From Actinomadura sp. NBRC 104412 (GTDB taxonomy: Bacteria > Actinomycetota > Actinomycetes > Streptosporangiales > Streptosporangiaceae): a stretch of DNA of 64,000 nt. The notes under the pieces are model-generated. The model had not been told where the DNA came from and did no database searches. It worked only from the letters and a program-made list of their open reading frames with translations. A program made the position numbers and the translations under genes. Location: the NCBI RefSeq assembly GCF_030269515.1, contig NZ_BSTM01000037.1, positions 1-64,000 of the forward strand, in the 5' to 3' direction. Shown piece after piece: positions 7,446 through 16,024 of this stretch (position 1 is its first letter; each line of letters opens with the position of its first letter).

Positions 7446-8870
7446 GTGATCTTGGCCGATCGCCTCCTGTCCCCCGCCCCCGAGGCCGCGCCCGAGGTGG
7501 TTACCTCACCGGTGGGGGGACGGTTGATCGGCGGACGCGCAAGGTCGCTACGGGCTCGCATGGCCGTGAAGGCCGGTGCCGTGGTGGCACTGGTCGCCTT
7601 GGGCATGTTCGCGGTGTTGCTGTACTCGATCCGCGGGCAGGTGGCCGAGTACCACCAGAACCATGCCGCCAGGGCCGCGTTCCGCTGCATCCACCTGATT
7701 GAGAGGAACCGGCTTCCGTCGCGGCTGCCGGGCGACAGTGCCCTGGCCTTGCAGGTGGTGGACGAGCGGGGAGCCGTGGTCGCCGCGACCCCGAACATGT
7801 CGGGACGGCCGCGGATGGCGACGTTCCGGCCCTCGGAGCAGACGATGTTCGCCGCTCGCAATGTCAAGGACATTCCCGGGCCCGAAGGCCGCATGCGGGT
7901 GCTCGTCTTCCGCGTCTACCAGCCCAGCGGCGACTGGCTGGTGTACTCGGCGGACCGGGCCGTGCCCTGGTTCGTCAGCGACGAGGTCAGCACGTTCCTG
8001 CTCTCCACGGCGGTGCTGATCGGCATGCTGGTCGGGGTGCGGACGTGGCGGACGGTCGACGCGACGCTGGCGCCGGTGGACGCCATCAGGGCGGAGCTTG
8101 AGGAGATCACCGCGACCGAGTCGGGGCGCCGCGTGCCCGTGCCGGAGTGCCGGGACGAGATCCGGTTGCTGGCCGAGACCGCCAACGCCACCCTGGACCG
8201 GCTGGACGCGGCCCTGGAGCGGCAACGGCGCTTCACCTCCGAGGCGTCGCACGACCTGCGCAATCCGATCACGGCGGCGCGCACGCATCTGGAGGAGGCG
8301 CTGCTGTTCCCCGAGGAGTCGGACTGGCCGCAGGTCGGCCGATCGGTGCTGGAGAATTTGGGGCGGTTGCAGGCCATCGTCACCGACCTGCTCGAACTGG
8401 CCAGGCTGGACGCGGAGTCCCCGGACAAGGCCGGCGAGGTGATCGATCTGGCGGAACTGGTCGGCTCCGACCTGGAGGGCCGTCAAGGGGGCATGAAGCG
8501 GATCGTCCCGCGGCTGGAAGGGGGCGTACGGGTGCGCGGTAACCGGCTGCGGCTGTCACGCCTGCTGTCCAACCTCCTGGACAACGCCGAGCGGCACGCC
8601 GACGAGGAGATCACCGTCACGGTGCGCGCGGAGGGCGACACGGCGGTCATGGAGGTGGCCGACGACGGTCAGGGCATCCCTCCGGAGCACCGCGAGCTGG
8701 TGTTCCAGCGTTTCGCCCGTCTCGAGGAGAGCCGGGAGCGCGACCCGGAGGGCACGGGTCTCGGCCTGCCCATGGCCCGTGAGATCGCCACGGTGCACAA
8801 CGGCACGCTGACCATCGAGGACAGTCCCCGCGGTGCGCGCTTCGTCCTCCGCGTCCCCCGCGTCACCTGA
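7446..8870 (+). CDS. Orphan sensor histidine kinase
   Basis: A membrane histidine kinase of up to 474 residues. One transmembrane helix lies near residues 40-60 (VVALVALGMFAVLLYSI) and a second near 178-195; between them is a short extracellular sensor region. A HAMP-like linker, the phospho-acceptor His in SEASHDLRNPITAARTHLEE, the N box LLSNLLDNAERHA, G1 DDGQGIPPE and G2 GTGLGLPMAREIA follow. No response regulator is adjacent, so its partner is elsewhere. The start is uncertain: GTG 7446 falls just after the upstream terminator and has no ribosome-binding site, while TTG 7524 has GGGGGGA upstream and keeps both membrane helices. Confidence 0.88.
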   Translation: MILADRLLSPAPEAAPEVVTSPVGGRLIGGRARSLRARMAVKAGAVVALVALGMFAVLLYSIRGQVAEYHQNHAARAAFRCIHLIERNRLPSRLPGDSALALQVVDERGAVVAATPNMSGRPRMATFRPSEQTMFAARNVKDIPGPEGRMRVLVFRVYQPSGDWLVYSADRAVPWFVSDEVSTFLLSTAVLIGMLVGVRTWRTVDATLAPVDAIRAELEEITATESGRRVPVPECRDEIRLLAETANATLDRLDAALERQRRFTSEASHDLRNPITAARTHLEEALLFPEESDWPQVGRSVLENLGRLQAIVTDLLELARLDAESPDKAGEVIDLAELVGSDLEGRQGGMKRIVPRLEGGVRVRGNRLRLSRLLSNLLDNAERHADEEITVTVRAEGDTAVMEVADDGQGIPPEHRELVFQRFARLEESRERDPEGTGLGLPMAREIATVHNGTLTIEDSPRGARFVLRVPRVT

Positions 8871-8925
8871 TCCATGGACGCGCGGGCGAGGCCGCTGGAG
8901 AGGCCCGGCTCGGCGAACGCCGTGT

Positions 8926-10578
8926 TCAGGCGGCGTCCGGAGGCGCGGTCGCGGCGGACAGGTGCATCCAGCCGGTCAGGTGGGCTTCCTTGACGGTGCA
9001 GGTCACCTTCTGGTAAGTGGCCGGGATGACGTACCCGGGAGCGTCGGCGATCACGTTCTCGTAGACGAAGGTCGAGGTGATGATGCCGAGGTCGGACTGG
9101 GTCGTGGCGAGCCAGTCCTTGAACACGGGCGCGTCCAGCAGGCGGGCGGTGTGGATGACGGCCGAGCTGGAGACGCCCTCGTCGTCCTGGGTGACGGGGC
9201 CGACGTGCAGGGCGAGCCGTAGCTGGATGCGGACGGCGGCGCTGGAGCGGCGGTTGTGGGCGCGCAGGCCGGCCGCGAGCCGGGCCAGCAGCGGGTCGAC
9301 CACGGCACGGGTCGGCACTTCGGGCGGGACGACGATCAGGGCCCCGTCGCCGCGGTCTTCGCGGTGGCAGGCGTCCCAGGGGACCTGTGAATGTTCGAAG
9401 GCGTCGCGCAGCAGCTCGTACATCGTCCCGCGGATGGCGAGCCGGTCGTCGTCGTTGCGGTGCGGGCCGCTGAACCCGGCGATGTCGACGAACACGATGG
9501 AGCAGTTCTGCCCGGCCCAGGCACGGGAGGGAACGAGGGCGTCCGCCATGGGCGCCGGCCGCTTCCAGTTGGCCGCGAGCGTCTGGTGTACGGCGGGCAT
9601 GGTGGGAACGGCGGGCATGCCCGGCGTCTCGCGTCCTGTCGGACGGTGGGCGCCGCCGTGCTCGACCGGAGTGGTGGTGGGTACGTAGGAGGCGGTGACG
9701 ACCACGTCGGGCGGAAAGGCGACGTCGCCGGACTGGGTCATCCGTTCGTAGAGTTCCCTCTCCATGACGGCCACCACGCGGGGGTGGCGCGACAGGAACG
9801 CCGCGAACTGCGCTGTGGTCAGGCGCAGGGTGCTGACCGTGTCGAGCGCGACGATGGTGGCCGAGCGCTGCCGCAGCATCAGGGCCGCGCGCTCGCCGAT
9901 GATGTCGCCGGGGCCGCGGAAGGCGAGGATACGCTCCCGCCCGTCCCGGACCACGCTCACCCGCACATAACCGGACACGATCACGACCAGGTGGTCGGCG
10001 ACGTCGCCCTCCTGCCAGAGCACCGTCCCCATCGGGTAGAGGGAGGCGCTCGCGCCCAAGGTGAGGGCCTGCCTCTCCTCCGGGGTGAGCGCGTTCCAGA
10101 ACCCGCCGGTCGGTGCGTGCCAAGGCGAGGTGGGCGCGTGCATAGAAGATTGCGCTGAAGGGCGCGCTGATGAGTGCTGCGCGTGCTGGATCGAAGGGCA
10201 GTACGCGCCCAGCGCCTCACGGGTCGGCTGGGACGGGTGTGTGCGCCTGACGAACCGCCGCGGGATCCGCCGTCCACCGTGACCAGGCAGGTGGCCCCAG
10301 CCGCCGCTCGGAAGGCCGCCGGGAGCCATCGGGATGGACTGCGCAGGCTGAACCGGCTGCCCCGGTACCGCGGTCGGGCGCCCGTCATCCTGCCGCCCGG
10401 AACCCTCGGCTCCCTCCAGGGGACGCTCGGAACGGTCGGATCGCTCGGAGGTGTCGAATTGGTCCGAACGGTCACGGTGCTCGGATCGTGCGGGTGGGTC
10501 GAGGGGGCCAGGTCGGTCGGCCGCCTGGCCCAGGCGGTCCGGGTCGTGGCCATCGCGGTGCGCCGGTTCGATGATCAC
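8926..10578 (-). CDS. Cyclic-nucleotide-binding domain fused to degenerate nucleotidyl-cyclase-like domain
   Basis: A 550-residue protein. Residues 1-150 are low-complexity (Ser/Asp/Arg/Pro). A Crp-type cyclic-nucleotide-binding domain follows (about 165-290; GTVLWQEGDVADHLVVIVSG, then GPGDIIGERAALM). The C-terminal part (about 360-510) has the cyclase fold signatures VFVDIAGFS and EDRGDGALIV with both metal Asp, but the strand that normally carries the Asn and Arg reads SSSAVIHTARLLDAPVFKDW, so catalysis is doubtful. No HTH is visible, so it is not a Crp transcription factor. GTG start with GGGAG 5 nt upstream; a shorter product from the Met at about residue 144 is possible. It may sense cAMP made by the cyclase at 3.5 kb. 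The same cyclase-like domain recurs at 19.9 kb. Confidence 0.75.
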   Translation of the reverse strand: MIIEPAHRDGHDPDRLGQAADRPGPLDPPARSEHRDRSDQFDTSERSDRSERPLEGAEGSGRQDDGRPTAVPGQPVQPAQSIPMAPGGLPSGGWGHLPGHGGRRIPRRFVRRTHPSQPTREALGAYCPSIQHAQHSSARPSAQSSMHAPTSPWHAPTGGFWNALTPEERQALTLGASASLYPMGTVLWQEGDVADHLVVIVSGYVRVSVVRDGRERILAFRGPGDIIGERAALMLRQRSATIVALDTVSTLRLTTAQFAAFLSRHPRVVAVMERELYERMTQSGDVAFPPDVVVTASYVPTTTPVEHGGAHRPTGRETPGMPAVPTMPAVHQTLAANWKRPAPMADALVPSRAWAGQNCSIVFVDIAGFSGPHRNDDDRLAIRGTMYELLRDAFEHSQVPWDACHREDRGDGALIVVPPEVPTRAVVDPLLARLAAGLRAHNRRSSAAVRIQLRLALHVGPVTQDDEGVSSSAVIHTARLLDAPVFKDWLATTQSDLGIITSTFVYENVIADAPGYVIPATYQKVTCTVKEAHLTGWMHLSAATAPPDAA

Positions 10579-10970
10579 AGGACTCCCTTCCGCGCGGGTC
10601 GGCGGCCGGAGGTGAAGCGGCCGGGGATGGAACCGATCGTGCGAACGGGGTCTGCGGGGTTAATACCGCCGTTCGGGGCTGGATTGTGGTTTTTGCGCAT
10701 GCCGAGGTACATGTCAGCAACCCCTTGTCCCAGCGCGACTTCTCCGGCGCTGTGGCCACCGGTCCTCGGGCCGCCCGGTCGGGGCGGCGGGCCGATCGTA
10801 AGTCGCGGTCACCTATAGCCTGCACCGCACGCCGCGGTTAGACTTGGTGAGTCCGATAGGAACGTTTATCCAGGTCAGCGGCCTATGCCCTGGCGGTGAC
10901 CCAGGACTTTCCCTGGTGGTTCCAGGGGCGAGGCCGATGGCCGGTCAACGGTCTTAACGGGCCCGTGGGG

Positions 10971-11035
10971 GTCGCCCTCCCTTTCCTTCGATCCGCTTGG
11001 CTGGCTACCGGGGATTGAAGGGGAGCGAGGGCGAC
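10971..11035. repeat. Imperfect 22-bp inverted repeat
   Basis: Arms at 10971-10992 and 11014-11035 share GTCGCCCTC at their outer ends and match at most inner positions, giving a long hairpin with a 21-nt loop. It is not followed by a T tract, so it could be a terminator of another type, a regulatory RNA hairpin or a miniature transposon remnant. Confidence 0.5.
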
Positions 11036-11395
11036 TCTATTTATTTGTACTGATATGCCGGTATTCCGGTGTTCTTCGTGGTCTGGACGTGCCTCCCGAG
11101 TCGCGGGACCGGCACCGCCACCGGCTCCGGGCGCGGGGGTGAGGGCCTGGGTGCCGCTCCCCGCGATGACCGAGCATCAAGATCTTTTCCTGTTCCGGCA
11201 CGCTCTTTGCTCGGTGTCGGTCTGGTCCCTGCTAGTCTGCTACCTAGCACGCTACAACATAGAAGGCCGACATGCAGCAACCTGCACGCTGGATTCGCAA
11301 CTTGCGCCCCCGGAACCTGCACTTCCGTGTCATGGCAAGGTCGAGTTGTGCAGATGACGGTCTGGCAGCCCCCGTTGTGGCTGATATCCGTCTGC

Positions 11396-11423
11396 CAGGT
11401 GGCAAGTCGCAGGTGGCAGGTCG
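11396..11423 (+). repeat. Tandem 14-bp direct repeats upstream of XRE regulator (candidate operator)
   Basis: CAGGTGGCAAGTCG (11396-11409) is followed directly by CAGGTGGCAGGTCG (11410-11423), with one mismatch. They end 33 nt before the ATG of the XRE gene, next to the TACATA promoter-like hexamer at 11439. Self-binding by the XRE protein is a guess. Confidence 0.45.
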
Positions 11424-11456
11424 GCTGATGGCACCGACTACATAGAGTGAGCGAAG

Positions 11457-12329
11457 ATGGTTAGTGATCAGGGGCCCGTCGTCGAAAGCGCCCTGCTGCG
11501 AAGCGAACTCGTCCGGCTCCGCAAAGAGAAGGGCATGACCCAAGAGCAGGTGGCTGAGGCCCTTGAGTGGTCACCGTCCAAGCTCATCCGGGTTGAGGGC
11601 GGAAAGAACGCCATCACCCGCACCGACCTCCAGGCCCTGCTGATGGTCTACGACGTGACCTCCGAGAGCCGCCAGGAGCGGCTGCAGGCCCTCGCTCGCG
11701 GCGCTCGCGCGACGGCGTGGTGGGACGCCTACAAAGGGGAGGTCAGCGACGTCTTTCTCACCTTCGTCGGATACGCGTCCGGCGCCTCCTACATCCGGCA
11801 GTTCCACAACGCCATCGTCCCCGGGCTGCTTCAAACGCGCGAATACGCGGAGTACTTCGTCACCGGCCGGGCGAACGAGATGGTGCGCGCCCGCGCGGTA
11901 CAGCTGCGCCTCCAGCGGCAGGAGGAGATGGCCAAACGCGAGAACCCGCCGCGGCAGTACTACATCCTCGACGAGGCGGTCATCCGCCGGCACGTCGGCA
12001 TCAAAACCGATCCGGGCATCATGCCCCGGCAACTGACGCTCATCGCCGACCAGGTGGAGCAGCGGGACGACCTGACCGTGCGGGTGATCCCCTTCAGCGC
12101 CGGCGCCCATCTGGGCGTGTACGGGCCGTTCACCCTGCTGGAATTCGACGGCGGGCTCGGTGACGTCCTCTACATGGAGGGCATGATGGGGCCGAGCGCC
12201 CTGATGACCGGGGACAACGACCGGATCGCCGATTTCCGCGACGATTTCGAGACCCTGCTGGAGGAGGCACTGCCCCAGGAGGAGTCGATCGCGCTGATGC
12301 GCCAGGTCGCCGAGGAGCTGGTGGGCTGA
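11457..12329 (+). CDS. XRE-family HTH regulator with DUF5753 domain
   Basis: A 290-residue protein. The N-terminal Cro/C1-type HTH (about 18-75; RLRKEKGMTQEQVAEALEWSPSKLIRVEGGK) is followed by DUF5753 (about 95-285; YIRQFHNAIVPGLLQTREYAEYFV, RQEEMAKRENPPRQYYILDEAVIRRHVG). This family is very common in actinomycetes and usually sits beside a DUF397 gene, as here (12623). Some pairs affect development or antibiotic production, and some act like an inhibitor/regulator pair. ATG start. The upstream direct repeats may be its operator. Confidence 0.92.
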   Translation: MVSDQGPVVESALLRSELVRLRKEKGMTQEQVAEALEWSPSKLIRVEGGKNAITRTDLQALLMVYDVTSESRQERLQALARGARATAWWDAYKGEVSDVFLTFVGYASGASYIRQFHNAIVPGLLQTREYAEYFVTGRANEMVRARAVQLRLQRQEEMAKRENPPRQYYILDEAVIRRHVGIKTDPGIMPRQLTLIADQVEQRDDLTVRVIPFSAGAHLGVYGPFTLLEFDGGLGDVLYMEGMMGPSALMTGDNDRIADFRDDFETLLEEALPQEESIALMRQVAEELVG

Positions 12330-12622
12330 CGGCCGGTCCGTGCCGGACCTGTGCCGGCCCGTGCCGCCCGTCCCTTCCTCGTCCCGAATCTTAATGGAGG
12401 TGACCCCCTCGACCGGCATCCCCAAGGCGAGCAGGCCATATATCGCGTGAGCTGATCTTGTGCTTCCGGAGTAGGCGGGATAACCCGGACCGTTTAGACT
12501 CATGAACGGGAAAATTTCCACAAGGTCGTGGTTAGTTATGCCCTGCTCGGCTCGGCCCGGCGGGTGTCCTGGCCCGATCGATGGTGAAACAGGCCCCGCC
12601 GGCAACGGATGGAGGGTGCCGG

Positions 12623-12835
12623 ATGCTGGACCGGACGAATCGGGGGGTCGCGCTGAACTGGCGCAAGAGCAGCGCAAGCGAAGGTGAAGGGGATTGCGTC
12701 GAGGTGGCGGCGGTGGATCGGTCGGTGCTGGTCCGGGACTCGCACGATCCGTCCGGTGGCATGATCGTTCTCGATTCCGTCGAGTGGCGTGCGTTCCTGG
12801 GGCGCATCGTGGACGGCGTGGCGGATCGCCGTTGA
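12623..12835 (+). CDS. DUF397 small protein, partner of the XRE regulator
   Basis: A 70-residue DUF397 protein: LNWRKSSASEGEGDCVEVAAVD, VLVRDSHDPSGGMIVLDSVEWRAFLG. It probably binds or antagonises the neighbouring XRE/DUF5753 protein, as in BldB/AbaA/WhiJ-like pairs. ATG 12623 is chosen over ATG 12581 because GGAGGG (12611-12616) lies 6 nt upstream and the resulting length matches the family. The 293 bp between it and the XRE gene contain no other gene. Confidence 0.9.
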   Translation: MLDRTNRGVALNWRKSSASEGEGDCVEVAAVDRSVLVRDSHDPSGGMIVLDSVEWRAFLGRIVDGVADRR

Positions 12836-13098
12836 GTCCGGTGACGCTCAACGCCGTCCGATATCACCCGATGGGGTCCATGGAGCGGAACAACGCGGTG
12901 GCCGCATTCTCACTTTGAGTGATCATCGGGGAGCGGGTGTCCATTCCGGCGGGCTGGATCAACCGCTGGAATGCCAGTGGGCGACGCCGGCCGGACGACC
13001 CGCCCGCGAGGGCGCTCGCGGGACGGGGCGGCGGTGCCTTTAGCCTGGTCCTGACCATGGAGGGGCGCGGAAGCGCGACCAGGGGAGGGGCGACCGCT

Positions 13099-16020
13099 GT
13101 GGGAGCAGGCCGGGCGATGTCATCCAGGGCCGGGGCCGGGGAACGGCTGTCGGCGGCGTTGCCCGGGGTGTTCCGCACCGATCTGACCGCCCGTACGGCG
13201 TACTCGTCGGACGCGTCCGTCTACCGGAAGGTGCCGGTGGCTGTGGCCGAGGTCGGGTCCGCCGAGGATCTGGCGCGGGTGGTGGAGCTGGCGGCGGCCG
13301 AGGGGCTGCCGGTCACGGCCCGTGGCGGCGGCACGTCCATCGCGGGCAACTCGGTCGGCCCCGGCATCGTGGTCGACACCTCGCGCCGGTTCGACCGGAT
13401 CCTGTCGATCGACCCGGAGTCCCGCACGGCGGTGGTGCAGCCGGGCGTGATTTTGGACGATCTGCGTGCCGCGGCGGGACGGTACGGGCTCACGTTCGGG
13501 CCCGACCCTTCGAGCCATTCGCGCTGCACGATCGGCGGGATGATCGGCAACAACGCGTGCGGGTCGCACAGCGTGGCCTGGGGCATGACGTCCGACAACG
13601 TGCAGGCGCTCAGGCTGCTGCTGCCGGACGGACGCGAACTCGCCGCAGGACGCGGCACCAGCGGCGACCCCCGGATGGACGCGGAGCTGACCCGGCTACG
13701 GGACGCGCACCTGGGCCCGTTCCGTACAGAGCTGGGCCGGTTCAGCCGGCAGGTGGCCGGATACGGGCTGCACCACCTTTTGCCTGAGAACGGCTTCGAC
13801 GTGGCGAAGGCGCTGGTGGGGAGCGAGGGCACGTGCGGTCTTCTCACCGAGGCGACCGTACGGCTCGTCCCGGTGCCGAAGGCGCGTGCGCTGGCCGTCA
13901 TGGGATTCCCGGACGTCTACATCGCGGCCGAGCTCGCGCCCTTCGCCGCCAGGGCGGGAGCGCTCACCGTGGAGGGCATGGCGTCCGACCTCCTTACCGC
14001 GTTGCGCGCCCAGCCTGGACGGTCCAAAGCGGGGGCGGATCTCCCTGAAGGGGGAGGCTGGCTGTACTGCGAGGTCGGTGGCGATTCGGTCGCGTCCGCG
14101 CAGGAGGCGGCGCATGGGCTCGTGGAGGCCGTCCGGGGGCGTTTCCCTGGCGCGACGGCCGTCGTGGTGGACGAACCCGCGCGCATGAGGGCGCTGTGGT
14201 GGATTCGTGAGGCGGGTGCGGGAATCGTCACGCGCCTACCCGATGGTGGTGAGGCGTGGCCGGGCTGGGAGGACTCGGCGGTACCGGCCGATCGGCTGGC
14301 CGACTACCTGCGTGGCCTGTACGCGCTTATGCGCGAGCAGGGTTTCCGCGGTGTCCCCTACGGCCACTTCGGCGAGGGTTGCCTTCATCTTCGCGTGGAC
14401 TTCGGCTTGGACGAGCCACGCGGTGTGGCCCGCTACCGGGACTTCATGGAGGCGGCCACAGATCTGGTCCTCACCTACGGCGGCTCGATCTCGGGCGAGC
14501 ACGGCGACGGACGGGCACGCTCGGAGCTGTTGCCCAAGATGTACTCACCCGAACTGATGAGAGCCTTCGGGACGTTCAAAGCCGTTTTCGATCCTGAAGG
14601 CAGGTTCAACCCGGGCGTGCTGGTGGACCCCGCTCCCATGGACGCAGACCTGCGGCCTGGACCCGGACGGGACACCCTGTCGGTCACCCCCGTACACTCC
14701 CTCAGCCGCGATGGCGGGTCCTTCGCGGCCGCCGTCCACCGCTGCGTGGGCGTCGGCGCGTGCCGCAACCTCGAAACAGGCGCGATGTGCCCTTCGTTCA
14801 AGGTGACCCGGGACGAGGTGCACTCCACGCGGGGCCGCGCCCGCGTCCTGGCCGAGATGCTGCGCGGGGAAAGCCTGGTGGACGGGTGGCGTTCCAAGGA
14901 AGTCCATAACGCCCTGGACCTGTGCCTGTCGTGCAAGGCATGTGCCAGCGACTGCCCGGTGAACGTGGACATGGCCACCTACAAGGCGGAGTTCCTGCAC
15001 CGGCACTATGCGGGACGCCTTCGTCCTCTGGCGCACTACTCGATGGGCTGGCTGCCGCTGTGGTCGCGCATGGTGACAGGGGCACCGGGCTTGGCGCGTG
15101 CGGCGAACGCGGCGCTCGGCCTACGTCCGGTCGCGGCGGCGGCCAAGAAGCTGGCGGGAGTGGAGCCGCGCAGGGACATGATCCGGTTCGCCGAGGAGCC
15201 GCTGCGAGACTGGTTCCGAGGGCGGCCGAGTCGGCGGAGGCCCAGCCGGACCGGCCGTACGGGCAAGGTGGTGCTGTGGCCGGACACCTTCACCAACTTC
15301 CACCAGCCGCACGTCGGCCAAGCGGCAGTGGAAGTGCTCGAGGCCCTGGGTCACGAGGTCCTGATGCCGCCCGGACGGGTCTGCTGCGGCCTCACCTGGC
15401 ACTCCACAGGTCAGCTCAGGGTGACCCAGCGCGTCCTGAAGCGCACCCTGGACATCCTGGAACCGGCCCTGAACGCGGGGCTTCCCATCGTCGGGCTCGA
15501 ACCGTCCTGCACGGTGATGCTCCGCGACGAGGCCGCCGAGCTGCTCCCGGACGACCCGCGCGCCAAGCTCCTCAGCGCCGGCACCGTGACCCTCGCGGAA
15601 CTCGTCATCTCCCACGACGGCGACGGCGACGGCGACGGCGAAGGTGAAGGCGAAGGCCAAGGTGGCGAATGGCCCTTCAAGCGCCTGGACGCCGACGCCG
15701 TCGCCCAAGTCCATTGCCATCAGGAGGCGAAGGGTTCCTACGACCCTGACCGCGCCGTCCTGGAACGCCTGGGAGTCGCGCCGGACGTGATAGGGGCGGG
15801 CTGCTGCGGCCTGGCCGGCAATTTCGGCTTCGAGCCCGGCCACTGGGACGTCTCCCAGGCGTGCGCGGAGCGCGAGCTCTATCCCAAGGTGCGCGCCGCC
15901 GGTGACGACGACCTGGTGCTTGCCGATGGCTTCTCCTGCAGAACGCAGATCGCCCAAGGCACCGGCGCCCGCGCCCTCCACCTCGCCGAAGTCCTCCACC
16001 GCGCCCTGGAGAGCACGTAA
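13099..16020 (+). CDS. FAD- and Fe-S-dependent D-lactate dehydrogenase/glycolate oxidase-like enzyme
   Basis: A 973-residue one-chain fusion. The vanillyl-alcohol-oxidase-type FAD domain (about 35-240; VTARGGGTSIAGN near 70, DPSSHSRCTIGGMIGNNACGSHS near 140) and FAD-oxidase C domain (ending near 480; YGGSISGEHGDGRARSELLP) are followed by a ferredoxin-like part with CxxCxxCxxxCP (CLSCKACASDCPVN near 608) and two heterodisulfide-reductase-like CCG motifs (VCCGLTWHS near 760, GCCGLAGNFG near 900). It oxidises a D-2-hydroxyacid, probably D-lactate, and passes electrons to a membrane acceptor. GTG 13099 is favoured by AGGGGAGGGG at 13081-13090; ATG 13117 is an alternative. A Gly-Asp/Gly-Glu dipeptide tract (15616-15663) is inserted near residue 845. 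Confidence 0.9.
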   Translation: MGAGRAMSSRAGAGERLSAALPGVFRTDLTARTAYSSDASVYRKVPVAVAEVGSAEDLARVVELAAAEGLPVTARGGGTSIAGNSVGPGIVVDTSRRFDRILSIDPESRTAVVQPGVILDDLRAAAGRYGLTFGPDPSSHSRCTIGGMIGNNACGSHSVAWGMTSDNVQALRLLLPDGRELAAGRGTSGDPRMDAELTRLRDAHLGPFRTELGRFSRQVAGYGLHHLLPENGFDVAKALVGSEGTCGLLTEATVRLVPVPKARALAVMGFPDVYIAAELAPFAARAGALTVEGMASDLLTALRAQPGRSKAGADLPEGGGWLYCEVGGDSVASAQEAAHGLVEAVRGRFPGATAVVVDEPARMRALWWIREAGAGIVTRLPDGGEAWPGWEDSAVPADRLADYLRGLYALMREQGFRGVPYGHFGEGCLHLRVDFGLDEPRGVARYRDFMEAATDLVLTYGGSISGEHGDGRARSELLPKMYSPELMRAFGTFKAVFDPEGRFNPGVLVDPAPMDADLRPGPGRDTLSVTPVHSLSRDGGSFAAAVHRCVGVGACRNLETGAMCPSFKVTRDEVHSTRGRARVLAEMLRGESLVDGWRSKEVHNALDLCLSCKACASDCPVNVDMATYKAEFLHRHYAGRLRPLAHYSMGWLPLWSRMVTGAPGLARAANAALGLRPVAAAAKKLAGVEPRRDMIRFAEEPLRDWFRGRPSRRRPSRTGRTGKVVLWPDTFTNFHQPHVGQAAVEVLEALGHEVLMPPGRVCCGLTWHSTGQLRVTQRVLKRTLDILEPALNAGLPIVGLEPSCTVMLRDEAAELLPDDPRAKLLSAGTVTLAELVISHDGDGDGDGEGEGEGQGGEWPFKRLDADAVAQVHCHQEAKGSYDPDRAVLERLGVAPDVIGAGCCGLAGNFGFEPGHWDVSQACAERELYPKVRAAGDDDLVLADGFSCRTQIAQGTGARALHLAEVLHRALEST

Positions 16021-16024
16021 GAGG

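Larger units (their letters stand above)
10579..11456. other. 878-bp intergenic region with repeats, divergent promoters
   Basis: No supported gene. It separates the minus-strand cyclic-nucleotide gene from the plus-strand XRE regulator. It contains the large inverted repeat at 10971-11035 and the tandem 14-mers at 11396-11423, annotated separately. AT-richer stretches near 11037-11055 and 11225-11265 (TAGTCT, CTACCTAGCAC, CTACAACATA) may be promoter DNA. Short frames here lack homology. Confidence 0.5.

Noticed and set aside
8926..10578. Crp/Fnr transcription factor
   Set aside because: The cyclic-nucleotide-binding domain is not followed by a winged helix; a cyclase-like domain follows instead.
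12919..13098. Upstream extension of the FAD/Fe-S enzyme frame
   Set aside because: No ribosome-binding site and no homology; GTG 13099 has a strong site.
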